The translations under genes were made by a program, and so were the position numbers. Below, piece after piece: positions 40,756 to 51,708 of a stretch of DNA of 64,000 bases. Position 1 is the first letter of the stretch; every line of letters begins with the position of its first letter. Source of the stretch: Rhodococcus pseudokoreensis (GTDB lineage Bacteria > Actinomycetota > Actinomycetes > Mycobacteriales > Mycobacteriaceae); the NCBI RefSeq assembly GCF_017068395.1, contig NZ_CP070619.1:6696001-6760000 (forward strand), read 5' to 3'. The notes beneath the pieces are model-generated. The model saw only the letters and a program-made list of their open reading frames with translations. It did no database searches and was not told the origin of the DNA.

Positions 40756-42783
40756 ATGACCGACCCCGTCGCTCCGCTCGCCCCTGCCATGATCCAGTCC
40801 GTACTCGTTGCCAACCGCGGCGAAATCGCCCGCCGCATCTTCGCCACCTGCCGCCGCGCAGGCATCGGGACCGTCGCCGTGTTCTCGGACGCCGACGCAC
40901 TCAGCCCGCACGTCACCGAGGCCGACGCCGCGGTCCGGTTGCCGGGCAACAGTCCCGCCGACACCTACCTGCGCGGTGACCTCGTCATCGAGGCCGCGCT
41001 CCTCGCCGGTGCCGACGCCATCCACCCCGGCTACGGGTTCCTATCCGAGAACGCGGAATTCGCGCGCGCCGTCCACGATGCCGGGCTGACGTGGATCGGA
41101 CCGCCCGCGCCGGCCATCGAGATGATGGGCTCCAAGGTCGAGTCCAAGAAGTTGATGGCCGCCGCCGGGGTCCCGGTGCTCGCCGAACTCGACCCGGACG
41201 CCGTCACCGCCGCCGATCTGCCGGTGCTCGTCAAGGCATCCGCGGGCGGCGGCGGACGCGGCATGCGCGTGGTGCGTGAACTCGCGGACCTTCCGGAACA
41301 GCTGGAGGGCGCGCGGCGCGAAGCGCAATCGGCGTTCGGCGACCCGACCGTCTTCTGCGAGCGCTACCTCGAAACGGGCAGGCACATCGAGGTCCAGGTG
41401 ATGGCCGACCGGCACGGAACCGTGTGGGCGGTGGGGGAGCGCGAGTGCTCCATCCAGCGCCGGCACCAGAAGGTGGTGGAGGAGGCGCCGTCGCCGCTGG
41501 TCGAGGCCGTCCCCGGAATGCGGGAGCGGCTGTTCGAGGCCGCCCAGCTCGCGGCGCAGGCCATCGACTACGAGGGGGCGGGGACGGTCGAGTTCCTGGC
41601 GACCGGTCGAGCAGACACCGACGGCGGAGACTTCTTCTTTCTGGAGATGAACACCCGACTGCAGGTGGAGCACCCGGTCACCGAATGCACCACCGGCCTC
41701 GACCTCGTGGACCTGCAACTGCAGGTGGCGTCGGGTCTGGCACTCGACGCGGACTCGCCCGCCGTGTCCGGTCATTCCATCGAGGTCCGGCTGTACGCCG
41801 AGGATCCCGCGCAGAACTGGCAGCCGCAGAGCGGACAGGTCCACCGCCTGGCGCTGCCCGGCAGCACGGTCGAGTTCGACGTTCTCCGCGCACCGGGCAT
41901 CCGCCTCGATTCCGGGGTGGTCGACGGGTCCACCGTCGGCGTGCACTACGACCCGATGCTGGCGAAGGTCATCTCGTTCGCGCCCACCCGCACGCAGGCA
42001 GCGACCCGGCTGGCGACGGCGCTGGGCCGCGCGCAGATCCACGGTCTGTGCACCAACCGCGACCTCCTCGTCAACGTGCTCCGCCACCCGGCGTTCCTCG
42101 CCGGCGACACCGACACCGCCTTCTTCGACACCCACGGGCTGGACGTGCTGGCGCAACCGTTGGCGTCGGCGGACACCGAGCGACTGTCGGCGCTGGCCGC
42201 GGCCCTTGCGGACGCCGCGCACAACAGGGACGTCGCGACAGTGAACACCTCGCTCCCCAGCGGCTGGAGGAACCTGGCGTCCGCGCCGCAGTGCAAGACG
42301 TTCACCGGTACCGGCGGCGACCTCGAGATCCGGTACCTGCTCACCCGGTACGGGCTGAAGGCGGAGGGGTTCGGCGACGTCTCGCTGGTGTCGGCGACGG
42401 CACGGCACGTCGCACTGGATGTCGCGGGCCTGCGCCGCTCGTTCGAGGTGTCCCGGTACGGGGACGACGTCTTCGTCGACTCCGCCCTGGGGCCTGTGAG
42501 CCTGCACGCCGCACCGCGATTCACCGATCCGAGTGCCGTCGTCGCCGAGGGGTCGCTGCTCGCGCCGATGCCGGGTTCCGTGATCCGCGTCGGTGCCGAG
42601 GTCGGCGATGCGGTGACCGCCGGTCAGCCGATCGTGTGGCTCGAGGCGATGAAGATGGAACACACGATCAAGGTGCCGGCGTCCGGTGTCCTCACCGAAC
42701 TTTCCGTGACCGTCGGCACGCAGGTCGACGTGGGAACGGTCCTGGCAGTAGTCGAAGCAGCGCAGGCAGAGGGAGAATCATGA
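40756..42783 (+). CDS. Acyl-CoA carboxylase, biotin carboxylase/BCCP (alpha) subunit
   Basis: 675 aa. Biotin carboxylase domain from ~residue 12 (SVLVANRGEIARRIFATCRRAG; ATP loop VKASAGGGGRGMRVV; EMNTRLQVEHPVTE). A linker BT region follows, then a C-terminal biotinyl domain with EAMKMEH and the biotinylated Lys at 633. It carboxylates biotin for transfer by the beta subunit. Start at ATG 40756 by context; M12 is a possible alternative. Overlaps the next gene (ATGA). Confidence 0.94.
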   Translation: MTDPVAPLAPAMIQSVLVANRGEIARRIFATCRRAGIGTVAVFSDADALSPHVTEADAAVRLPGNSPADTYLRGDLVIEAALLAGADAIHPGYGFLSENAEFARAVHDAGLTWIGPPAPAIEMMGSKVESKKLMAAAGVPVLAELDPDAVTAADLPVLVKASAGGGGRGMRVVRELADLPEQLEGARREAQSAFGDPTVFCERYLETGRHIEVQVMADRHGTVWAVGERECSIQRRHQKVVEEAPSPLVEAVPGMRERLFEAAQLAAQAIDYEGAGTVEFLATGRADTDGGDFFFLEMNTRLQVEHPVTECTTGLDLVDLQLQVASGLALDADSPAVSGHSIEVRLYAEDPAQNWQPQSGQVHRLALPGSTVEFDVLRAPGIRLDSGVVDGSTVGVHYDPMLAKVISFAPTRTQAATRLATALGRAQIHGLCTNRDLLVNVLRHPAFLAGDTDTAFFDTHGLDVLAQPLASADTERLSALAAALADAAHNRDVATVNTSLPSGWRNLASAPQCKTFTGTGGDLEIRYLLTRYGLKAEGFGDVSLVSATARHVALDVAGLRRSFEVSRYGDDVFVDSALGPVSLHAAPRFTDPSAVVAEGSLLAPMPGSVIRVGAEVGDAVTAGQPIVWLEAMKMEHTIKVPASGVLTELSVTVGTQVDVGTVLAVVEAAQAEGES

Positions 42784-43940
42784 GCTTCATCGAGACAGAA
42801 GAACAGAAGGAACTCCGCGCCTCCGTGTCGAGGCTCGGGGAGCGCTTCAACTACGTCGACTACGTGCTGCCGCGGGCGCGGCGCGGCGAACCGCTCACCG
42901 AATTGTGGAACGAGGCGGGCAAACTCGGCTTCCTCGGCGTCAACCTCCCCGAGGAATACGGGGGCGGCGGCGCGGGCATCTACGAACTGGCGCTCGTCCA
43001 GGAGGAACTCGCCGCCCACGGCGCCGGACTTCTGCTGGTTGTCGTCTCGCCCGCCATCTGCGGCACGATCATCGGCAAGTACGGCACGGCGGACCAGAAG
43101 CAGAAATGGCTTCCCGGTCTCGCCGACGGCTCGAAGATCATGGCGTTCGGCATCACGGAGGCCGACGCGGGGTCCAACTCGCATCAGATCTCGACCACCG
43201 CGAGGCGAGACGGTGAGGACTGGCTGCTGTCGGGGAACAAGATTTACATCTCCGGTGTCGACCAGGCGGACGCCGTGCTGATCGTCGCGCGCACCGAGGA
43301 CTCGAAGACCGGCAAGCTGAAGCCCGCGCTGTTCATCGTCCCCACCGACGCCGAGAATTTCGTGAAGACGCCGATGGAGATGGACATCGTCGAGCCCGAC
43401 CACCAGTTCATGCTGTTCCTCGACGACGTCAGGCTGCCCGCCGACGCGCTCGTCGGGGAGGCCGACGCGGCCCTGATGCAGCTGTTCGCCGGTCTCAACC
43501 CCGAACGGATCCTCGGCGCGTCGATGGCGATCGGCATGGGCCGCTACGCGCTGGACGCCGCGGTCCGGTTCGCGAAGGAGCGCACGGTGTGGAAGGAGCC
43601 GATCGGCGCGCATCAGGGCATCTCGCATCCGCTGGCGCAGATCAAGATCGAACTCGAACTGGCCAAGCTGATGATGCAGAAGGCCGCGGTCCTCTACGAC
43701 AGCGGCGACGACTTCGGCGCGGCGGAGGCCGCGAACATGGCCAAGTACGCCGCCGCCGAGGCCAGCATCAAGGCGCTCGACCAGGCCGTCCAGACGCACG
43801 GCGGCGCCGGCCTGACCAAGGAATACGGTCTCGCGGCGATGCTCGGTGCGGCGCGTATCGCCCGTGTCGCCCCGGTGAGCCGGGAAATGATCCTGAACTT
43901 CGTCTCCCAGCACTCGCTGGGGTTGCCGAAGTCGTACTGA
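42780..43940 (+). CDS. Acyl-CoA dehydrogenase
   Basis: 386 aa. FGITEADAGSNSHQISTTARRDGEDWLLSGNKIYIS is the FAD/substrate motif. The C-terminal HGGAGLTKEYGLAAMLGAARIARVAPVSREMILNFV differs from that of the first dehydrogenase, so two oxidation steps or two substrates are likely in this pathway. ATGA overlap upstream, and one-base overlap (TGATG) with the hydratase. Confidence 0.92.
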   Translation: MSFIETEEQKELRASVSRLGERFNYVDYVLPRARRGEPLTELWNEAGKLGFLGVNLPEEYGGGGAGIYELALVQEELAAHGAGLLLVVVSPAICGTIIGKYGTADQKQKWLPGLADGSKIMAFGITEADAGSNSHQISTTARRDGEDWLLSGNKIYISGVDQADAVLIVARTEDSKTGKLKPALFIVPTDAENFVKTPMEMDIVEPDHQFMLFLDDVRLPADALVGEADAALMQLFAGLNPERILGASMAIGMGRYALDAAVRFAKERTVWKEPIGAHQGISHPLAQIKIELELAKLMMQKAAVLYDSGDDFGAAEAANMAKYAAAEASIKALDQAVQTHGGAGLTKEYGLAAMLGAARIARVAPVSREMILNFVSQHSLGLPKSY

Positions 43941-44740
43941 TGTCGAACGGACAGCACATGACCGACGTGGAAGCCGACCGGTACGTCCGGTACGAGGTGG
44001 ATCGAGGGTTCGCCACCCTCACCCTCGATTCGCCCCACAACAGGAACGCGATCTCCGGCAGGCTCGTGGACGAACTGCTGCAGGGATTGCGGGACGCCGC
44101 CGCGGACAACGACGTCCGCGGCGTCGTCCTCACCCATACCGGCGGCACGTTCTGCGCCGGGGCGGATCTGAGCGAGACGTCCGGCGACGTCGGCTCGCGC
44201 ACCCGGCAGATGGCCGAACTGCTGCGCGCCATCGTCGAGTTGCCGAAACCGGTGATCGCCCGGATCGACGGTCACGTCCGGGCCGGGGGCATGGGGCTGG
44301 TCGGGGCGTGCGACCTCGCCGTCGCCGGGCCGCGCAGCACGTTCGCGCTCACCGAGGTCCGGCTCGGGCTCGCCGCGTCGATCATCTCGTTGACCGTGCT
44401 GCCCCGCATCGATTCGCGCGCCGCGAGCCGCTACCTGCTCACGGGCGAGAAGTTCGGCGCCCACGAGGCGGAGGCGATCGGGCTGATCAGTGAGTCCGCC
44501 GAGGACCCCGCGGACACCGTCGCGGAATTGCTGGACCAGTTGCGGCAGGCGTCGCCGCAGGGTCTGGCCGAATCGAAGACGCTGACGACCCGCGGTGTGC
44601 TCGCCGACTTCGACCGCTACACCGACGAGCTGACCGCCCAGTCGGCGAGGCTGTTCGAATCCGAGGAGGCGCGGGAAGGCATGATGGCGTTTCTGCAGAA
44701 GCGGCCGCCGAGATGGGCCTCCGGCCCTGTGCGTGGTTGA
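43940..44740 (+). CDS. Enoyl-CoA hydratase/isomerase family protein
   Basis: 266 aa crotonase. HTGGTFCAGADLSET and ARIDGHVRAGGMGLVGACDLAVAGPRSTFALTEVRLGLAASI carry the oxyanion hole and the active-site Glu (TEVRLG). AtuE/LiuC-like candidate in this operon. The stop TGA at 44738-44740 lies inside the second copy of the 54-nt element, so the last residues (SGPVRG) are encoded by that repeat. Confidence 0.92.
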   Translation: MSNGQHMTDVEADRYVRYEVDRGFATLTLDSPHNRNAISGRLVDELLQGLRDAAADNDVRGVVLTHTGGTFCAGADLSETSGDVGSRTRQMAELLRAIVELPKPVIARIDGHVRAGGMGLVGACDLAVAGPRSTFALTEVRLGLAASIISLTVLPRIDSRAASRYLLTGEKFGAHEAEAIGLISESAEDPADTVAELLDQLRQASPQGLAESKTLTTRGVLADFDRYTDELTAQSARLFESEEAREGMMAFLQKRPPRWASGPVRG

Positions 44741-44768
44741 CGAGTCTCAGGACTCGACGGTCACGCAC
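44715..44768 (+). repeat. 54-nt structured repeat element, copy 2
   Basis: Helix A is 5 bp (44715-44719 with 44723-44727) with loop TCC. Then a T. Helix B is 7 bp (44729-44735 with 44762-44768), with 5/5 internal loops around helix C of 6 bp (44741-44746 with 44751-44756), capped by TCAG. Every interval equals copy 1 at 12698. Helices A and B differ from copy 1 by paired, compensatory changes. Confidence 0.75.
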
Positions 44769-44799
44769 GGGCGCGCAGCGCGACGAGAGGAAGTGACAC

Positions 44800-45465
44800 A
44801 TGACCCGCGAACCGAAGCAGGACCGTAGCCGGGTCACCCGCGGGCATCTTCTCGAGGTCACCATCGACTGCCTCGCCGAACTGGGCTGGGGTGCGACGAC
44901 GGTGAGCCTCGTCGCCCAGCGCGCAGGCGTGTCCCGCGGCGCGACCCAGCACCATTTCCCCACCCGCGAAGACCTCATCACCGCGGCGCTCGAGGTCATG
45001 TTCGACGCCCGGATGGAGCAGGCCCGGCGCGAGGCCACCGACCTGCCGACCGGGGAGGGACGCACCGAGGCGGTGGTGTCGCGGCTCGTCGACTACTACA
45101 CCGGCACCCTGTTCAAGGCGGCGCTGCAGGTGTGGACGGCGGCCGCCGCCGACCCCGAACTGCGAGCCCGGATCGTGCCGCTCGAGGAACGGTTCGGGCG
45201 GGTCGCGCACCGCACGGCCGTCGAGCACTTCGGGTTCGACGACGCCGATCCGGTGGCGCACCGGCTCGTCCAGGCCACCCTCGATCTCGCCCGCGGACTG
45301 GGCCTGGCCGACGTGCTCACGGACGACTCCAAGAGGCGCGCGGAGATCGTGCGGCAGTGGGCTGCGCAGTTGGATGCGGCACTACCGCGGTGCGGTGAAT
45401 CGGCAGAGCCGCGGTGCGGTGAATCGGCAGAGCCGAGGTGCCTCGACGTGGCCGTTCTCGACTGA
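44800..45465 (+). CDS. TetR family transcriptional regulator
   Basis: 221 aa. The HTH is EVTIDCLAELGWGATTVSLVAQRAGVSRGATQHHFPTREDLITAALE (residues ~12-60). It lies 59 bases after the hydratase, beyond the 54-nt element, and is the probable regulator of the catabolic operon (candidate site 35467-35484). The C-terminus carries an in-frame tandem repeat (CGESAEPR twice) that looks recently acquired. In M. tuberculosis a TetR gene (Rv0681, from memory) also sits just upstream of rpsL. Confidence 0.9.
   Translation: MTREPKQDRSRVTRGHLLEVTIDCLAELGWGATTVSLVAQRAGVSRGATQHHFPTREDLITAALEVMFDARMEQARREATDLPTGEGRTEAVVSRLVDYYTGTLFKAALQVWTAAAADPELRARIVPLEERFGRVAHRTAVEHFGFDDADPVAHRLVQATLDLARGLGLADVLTDDSKRRAEIVRQWAAQLDAALPRCGESAEPRCGESAEPRCLDVAVLD
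45385..45442. repeat. 24-bp tandem direct repeat in the TetR 3' end
   Basis: Two identical 24-base units (45385-45408 and 45409-45432) are followed by a third partial, mutated unit (45433-45442). The unit is a multiple of three and encodes an 8-residue repeat at the protein C-terminus. Confidence 0.85.
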
Positions 45466-45503
45466 TCGGGCAAAGATTGCGGGGATCGGTAGAGTCACCG
45501 ACC

Positions 45504-46028
45504 ATGGGCCGGAAATGGGGAGCGCTCGTCCTGATCACCGTCGCGGCCGGTCTGGCCGGCTGTGGGGGAGACGGCGACGATTCCGGTACCGCACCCGCCG
45601 CGCAGAACCTCCCGCAGGTGACCGATCCGGGCCCGTTCTTCGGTCAGTGCGGCTCGGTCACCGACGACGAGGTGGCGAAGGCGTTCGGGATGCCGCCCTT
45701 CACCGGGGTGACGCGTAATTCCGTCGGCTGCGAGTGGGAAACCGCGGGAATAGGCGGTCCCAGCGTCACGTTCTCGTGGTACCGCGGCAGTCCGATCGGC
45801 CGCGAGCGGGCGGGGTCGGAGCTGATCGGCAGGCCGGCCACCGACATCGACGTCCAGGGGCATCCCGGCTTCATCGCGTCGTCCGAAGGAATTCTGTGTG
45901 AACTCGGTGTGGAGTTCGGCGGCGACTTCGTGCACTGGTCGGTGATGTATGCGGACGCGCAACCCGCGGCCGATCCGTGCAAGGTGGCGCGCGACCTCGC
46001 CGAACTCAGCGTGTCGAGGGCCAAGTGA
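45504..46028 (+). CDS. DUF3558 family lipoprotein
   Basis: 174 aa. Signal peptide with lipobox GLAGC, lipidated Cys at residue 20. The mature part has paired Cys (FGQCGSVTDDEVAKAF, SVGCEW, ILCEL, ADPCKVA) as in DUF3558, a family of actinobacterial envelope lipoproteins of unknown role. Start at the ATG; no good ribosome site, so leaderless translation is possible. Overlaps the next gene by 4 bases (GTGA). Confidence 0.82.
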   Translation: MGRKWGALVLITVAAGLAGCGGDGDDSGTAPAAQNLPQVTDPGPFFGQCGSVTDDEVAKAFGMPPFTGVTRNSVGCEWETAGIGGPSVTFSWYRGSPIGRERAGSELIGRPATDIDVQGHPGFIASSEGILCELGVEFGGDFVHWSVMYADAQPAADPCKVARDLAELSVSRAK

Positions 46029-46579
46029 GCGGGGGAGTGATGGGCGGGCGGACGTGGCGCGCTGTGCGGGTGCTGACCGCGGCCACCGCGGTCGGGCTGA
46101 TCGCGGGGTGCGGGTCGACGATCGAGGGCTCACCGACGGTGGAGGGCGCTTCCTCGTCGGGGGACACCGAACAGTTCACGGCCCTGCTCGAGGAGTGCAA
46201 CGCGGTCGCCGACGAACAGATCGCGCAGACCGTCGGCGCCGACGCCATCCAACGGGGCTTCTTCGGCGCGATCTGCCGCTGGGACGCCGTCGGCGCCAAC
46301 GGTCCCGTGAAGGTGACGTTCAACTGGTTCGAGACGGGCTCCCTCGACACGGAGAAGTCGACCGCGGAGAAGCTCGGCTACACGGTGGAAGCCTCCACCA
46401 TCCAGGGGCGCAGGGCCGTCGTGATGCGTCCGCCCGGCGACCCGGGGGCGTGCGGAGTGACGGTCGGGTCGCCCTCTTCGGGGGTCGTCGGCTGGTGGGT
46501 ACAGTTCCAGACGGGGGCGGCAGACCCGTGCCAGGCGGCATCGACGCTTGCGGATCTGACGCTCAATCTGAGTAGTTGA
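46025..46579 (+). CDS. DUF3558 family lipoprotein, paralogue
   Basis: 184 aa if started at the GTG 46025 that overlaps the upstream stop; an ATG at 46040 is an alternative. Lipobox LIAGC with Cys at residue 29. Same domain and Cys pattern as its neighbour (LLEECNAVADEQIAQTV, GAICRWDAV, GACGVTVG, ADPCQAAST), so the pair arose by duplication. It ends 362 bases before rpsL. Confidence 0.82.
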   Translation: MSGGVMGGRTWRAVRVLTAATAVGLIAGCGSTIEGSPTVEGASSSGDTEQFTALLEECNAVADEQIAQTVGADAIQRGFFGAICRWDAVGANGPVKVTFNWFETGSLDTEKSTAEKLGYTVEASTIQGRRAVVMRPPGDPGACGVTVGSPSSGVVGWWVQFQTGAADPCQAASTLADLTLNLSS

Positions 46580-46941
46580 TGTGCCCGTGTCCGTACCGAC
46601 AGCTCCAAGTAGTACCGCCCATCGCAGGTCAGCCCTTACCATTGCCCGCCCACTTTGACCTTCCGGCGCGCCGCCGGGTATCGTTGTGGGTCGTGTCCGG
46701 CATGCCCGGGCCGATCTGTGTGCCTAGCGAGGTATTGCCGTGCGCGCGTTCGTGCAGATTTCTGCATGGAACGAGCATCCGGCTGCCTGTGTGGGGGTAT
46801 GCGACACACCCGACCTCGGGTGCAGCTCGAGGTGCGGGTGAGGGGCAGCAGCTCTCTTGCCCCAACTGCTAGATCCCTAATTTCAGAACAGCCAAGGTTG
46901 CTTGTCCAGAGCAGTCTGTTCAACACGAAGAAAGCCGGTAA
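46580..46941. other. 362-base intergenic region: str operon promoter and leader
   Basis: No supported gene. A promoter candidate is at 46655-46684. The remaining ~250 nt form a long 5' leader containing a region rich in CTCGGG/CTCGAG-type small inverted repeats (46806-46866), possibly involved in ribosomal protein autoregulation. Confidence 0.6.
46655..46684 (+). promoter_or_regulatory. Putative str operon promoter
   Basis: -35 TTGACC (46655-46660), 18-bp spacer and -10 TATCGT (46679-46684). Predicted start near 46691, giving a leader of about 250 nt before rpsL. Confidence 0.5.
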
Positions 46942-47316
46942 ATGCCAACCATCAACCAGCTGGTCCGCAAGGGCCGCCGCGACAAGACCGCGAAGGTCAA
47001 GACGGCAGCCCTCAAGGGCAGCCCGCAGCGTCGTGGCGTGTGCACCCGCGTGTACACCACCACCCCGAAGAAGCCGAACTCGGCGCTCCGTAAGGTCGCG
47101 CGTGTGCGCTTGACCAGCTCCGTCGAGGTCACCGCTTACATCCCGGGCGAGGGCCACAACCTGCAGGAGCACTCGATGGTGCTCGTCCGCGGTGGTCGTG
47201 TGAAGGACCTCCCCGGTGTGCGCTACAAGATCATCCGCGGCTCCCTCGACACCCAGGGTGTCAAGGGCCGCAAGCAGGCCCGCAGCCGCTACGGCGCCAA
47301 GAAGGAGAAGAGCTAA
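46942..47316 (+). CDS. rpsL: 30S ribosomal protein S12
   Basis: 124 aa, full length. The decoding-site residues K43 (TTTPKKPNS) and K88 ([12 protein letters not shown]) are wild type, so a streptomycin-susceptible allele is expected. Weak Shine-Dalgarno GAAGAAAG (46927-46934). One-base overlap with rpsG (TAATG). Confidence 0.98.
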
Positions 47317-47786
47317 TGCCACGTAAGGGCCCCGCTCCGAAGCGTCCGCTCATCAACGACCCGGTCTACGGTTCGCCCCTGGTGACGCAGCTCGTCAACA
47401 AGATTCTCCTGGACGGCAAGAAGTCCACCGCCGAGCGCATCGTGTACGAAGCGCTCGAGCAGGCGCGTGAGAAGACCGGCACCGACCCGGTCGTCACCCT
47501 CAAGCGCGCACTGGACAACGTCAAGCCCGCCCTCGAGGTTCGCAGCCGCCGTGTCGGTGGCGCCACCTACCAGGTGCCGGTCGAGGTCCGTCCGGGCCGC
47601 TCCACCACCCTCGCGCTCCGCTGGCTGGTGACCTTCTCCCGGCAGCGTCGTGAGAAGACGATGGTCGAGCGTCTCGCCAACGAGCTCCTCGATGCCAGCA
47701 ACGGCCTGGGTGCCGCTGTGAAGCGTCGCGAGGACACTCACAAGATGGCCGAAGCCAACAAGGCATTCGCCCACTACCGCTGGTGA
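47316..47786 (+). CDS. rpsG: 30S ribosomal protein S7
   Basis: 156 aa, the usual length. Starts [21 protein letters not shown] and ends KAFAHYRW as in actinobacterial S7. It nucleates assembly of the 30S head and often autoregulates the str operon. Translationally coupled to rpsL through TAATG. Confidence 0.98.
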
Positions 47787-47794
47787 CGTCACGT

Positions 47795-47823
47795 CGGAGC
47801 AGTCACCTACCGTGACTGCTCCG
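47795..47823 (+). promoter_or_regulatory. Hairpin between rpsG and fusA
   Basis: Perfect 12-bp stem (47795-47806 with 47812-47823) and 5-base loop, 8 bases after the rpsG stop. No T-tract follows; possible processing or attenuation site rather than full termination, because fusA follows in the same operon. Confidence 0.55.
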
Positions 47824-47947
47824 GCGTCGTCGCACGTCGGGCCCCTACCGGGGACCGGCTGATCTACAACTCGAGACAATGGCCCCGCTGGTGGAACACC
47901 GGGGAGGCCGTCACCCGATACACGAGCTACGAGCGGGGAAGAATCCT

Positions 47948-50050
<2,103 letters not shown>

Positions 50051-50139
50051 CCTCGGTTCCAGCCGGCCGAAGCACGACCCAGTAATAACAACCGCACTGC
50101 TGCATACCGCAAGCATCAATCAGTCCAGGAGGACACACA

Positions 50140-51330
50140 GTGGCGAAGGCGAAGTTCGAGCGGACGAAGCCGCACGTGAACATCGGCACCATCGGTCACG
50201 TCGACCACGGCAAGACCACGCTGACCGCGGCCATCACCAAGGTTCTGCATGACGCGTACCCGGATCTCAACGAGGCCTCGGCCTTCGACGAGATCGACAA
50301 GGCTCCTGAGGAGAAGGCTCGCGGTATCACGATCAACATCTCGCATGTTGAGTACCAGACCGAGAAGCGCCACTACGCGCACGTCGATGCTCCCGGTCAC
50401 GCCGACTACATCAAGAACATGATCACCGGTGCGGCGCAGATGGACGGCGCCATCCTCGTGGTCGCGGCCACCGACGGCCCGATGCCCCAGACGCGTGAGC
50501 ACGTGCTGCTCGCCCGCCAGGTCGGCGTGCCGTACATCCTCGTCGCCCTGAACAAGGCCGACATGGTGGACGACGACGAGATCATCGAGCTCGTCGAGAT
50601 GGAGGTCCGTGAGCTCCTCGCTGCGCAGGAGTTCGACGAGGACGCTCCGGTTGTCAAGGTCTCCGCACTCAAGGCGCTCGAGGGCGACCCGGAGTGGACC
50701 AAGAACATCCTCGAGCTCATGGCTGCGGTCGACGAGTCCATCCCGGACCCGGTTCGCGAGACCGAGAAGCCCTTCCTCATGCCCGTCGAGGACGTCTTCA
50801 CGATCACCGGTCGTGGCACCGTCGTCACCGGTCGTATCGAGCGTGGCGTCATCAACGTGAACGAGGAGGTGGAGATCGTCGGCATCAAGGAGACCTCCAC
50901 CAAGACCACGGTCACGGGTATCGAGATGTTCCGCAAGCTCCTCGACTCGGGCCAGGCCGGTGACAACGTCGGTCTGCTCGTGCGTGGTATCAAGCGCGAA
51001 GATGTCGAGCGTGGACAGGTTGTCGTCAAGCCCGGCACCACCACCCCGCACACCGAGTTCGAGGGCCAGGCGTACATCCTGTCCAAGGACGAGGGCGGCC
51101 GCCACACGCCGTTCTTCAACAACTACCGTCCGCAGTTCTACTTCCGTACCACGGACGTGACGGGCGTTGTGACGCTGCCCGAGGGCACCGAGATGGTTAT
51201 GCCCGGTGACAACACCGAGATGTCCGTCAAGCTGATCCAGCCCGTCGCCATGGACGAGGGCCTGCGCTTCGCGATCCGCGAAGGCGGCCGTACGGTCGGC
51301 GCCGGCAAGGTCACGAAGATCAACAAGTGA
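50140..51330 (+). CDS. tuf: Elongation factor Tu
   Basis: 396 aa. GTG start with a near-perfect Shine-Dalgarno AGGAGG (50127-50132), fitting very high expression. [24 protein letters not shown] and NKADM motifs are complete, and the C-terminus ends [10 protein letters not shown]. Delivers aminoacyl-tRNA. Last gene of the str operon, followed by a strong terminator. Confidence 0.99.
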   Translation: MAKAKFERTKPHVNIGTIGHVDHGKTTLTAAITKVLHDAYPDLNEASAFDEIDKAPEEKARGITINISHVEYQTEKRHYAHVDAPGHADYIKNMITGAAQMDGAILVVAATDGPMPQTREHVLLARQVGVPYILVALNKADMVDDDEIIELVEMEVRELLAAQEFDEDAPVVKVSALKALEGDPEWTKNILELMAAVDESIPDPVRETEKPFLMPVEDVFTITGRGTVVTGRIERGVINVNEEVEIVGIKETSTKTTVTGIEMFRKLLDSGQAGDNVGLLVRGIKREDVERGQVVVKPGTTTPHTEFEGQAYILSKDEGGRHTPFFNNYRPQFYFRTTDVTGVVTLPEGTEMVMPGDNTEMSVKLIQPVAMDEGLRFAIREGGRTVGAGKVTKINK

Positions 51331-51342
51331 TCTAGCTACACC

Positions 51343-51390
51343 AACGCCGATGGCGCTCACCCTCCGGGGTGGGCGCCATCGGCGTTTCCG
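51343..51390 (+). terminator. Terminator of the str operon
   Basis: 20-bp stem (51343-51362 with 51367-51386, one G-U pair) with a 4-base loop, then a short T-run (GTTTCC). It lies between tuf and the convergent YciI gene. Confidence 0.88.
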
Positions 51391-51401
51391 GGGCTGTTGC
51401 C

Positions 51402-51674
51402 TCAGCGGTAGTTCAGCGCGTCCCATTCCCGGATGTCGCTGGGATGGGCGATCCCTTCGAGGACGAACGGGTCCCGTGCGATGAACTGCTCCGCCCGGTC
51501 GCGGCTGGTGAACACCGCCATCGACCCGTTTCTCGCCGGGTCGTCGAACGGTCCGATGCCGAGGATCCCGCCCTCCGCGGCGAACGCGTCCAGGTACTCC
51601 CGGTGCCGTGGATAGACCTCCGGGATCCGGGCGGCGGCGGACGGATCGGTTGTGTAGAACACCACGTACTCCAT
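51402..51674 (-). CDS. YciI family protein
   Basis: 90 aa ferredoxin-like alpha/beta protein. VYPRHREYLDAFAAEGGILGIGPFDD carries the conserved His and Asp of the YCII fold. The ATG at 51674 starts the domain (MEYVVFYTTDPSAAARIPEV). Function unknown; relatives include dehydrochlorinase-like enzymes. It lies 34 bases downstream of the Asp23 operon. Confidence 0.82.
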   Translation of the reverse strand: MEYVVFYTTDPSAAARIPEVYPRHREYLDAFAAEGGILGIGPFDDPARNGSMAVFTSRDRAEQFIARDPFVLEGIAHPSDIREWDALNYR

Positions 51675-51708
51675 GGCGGAGAACCTACCGAGACCGGGAC
51701 GTCCCGTG

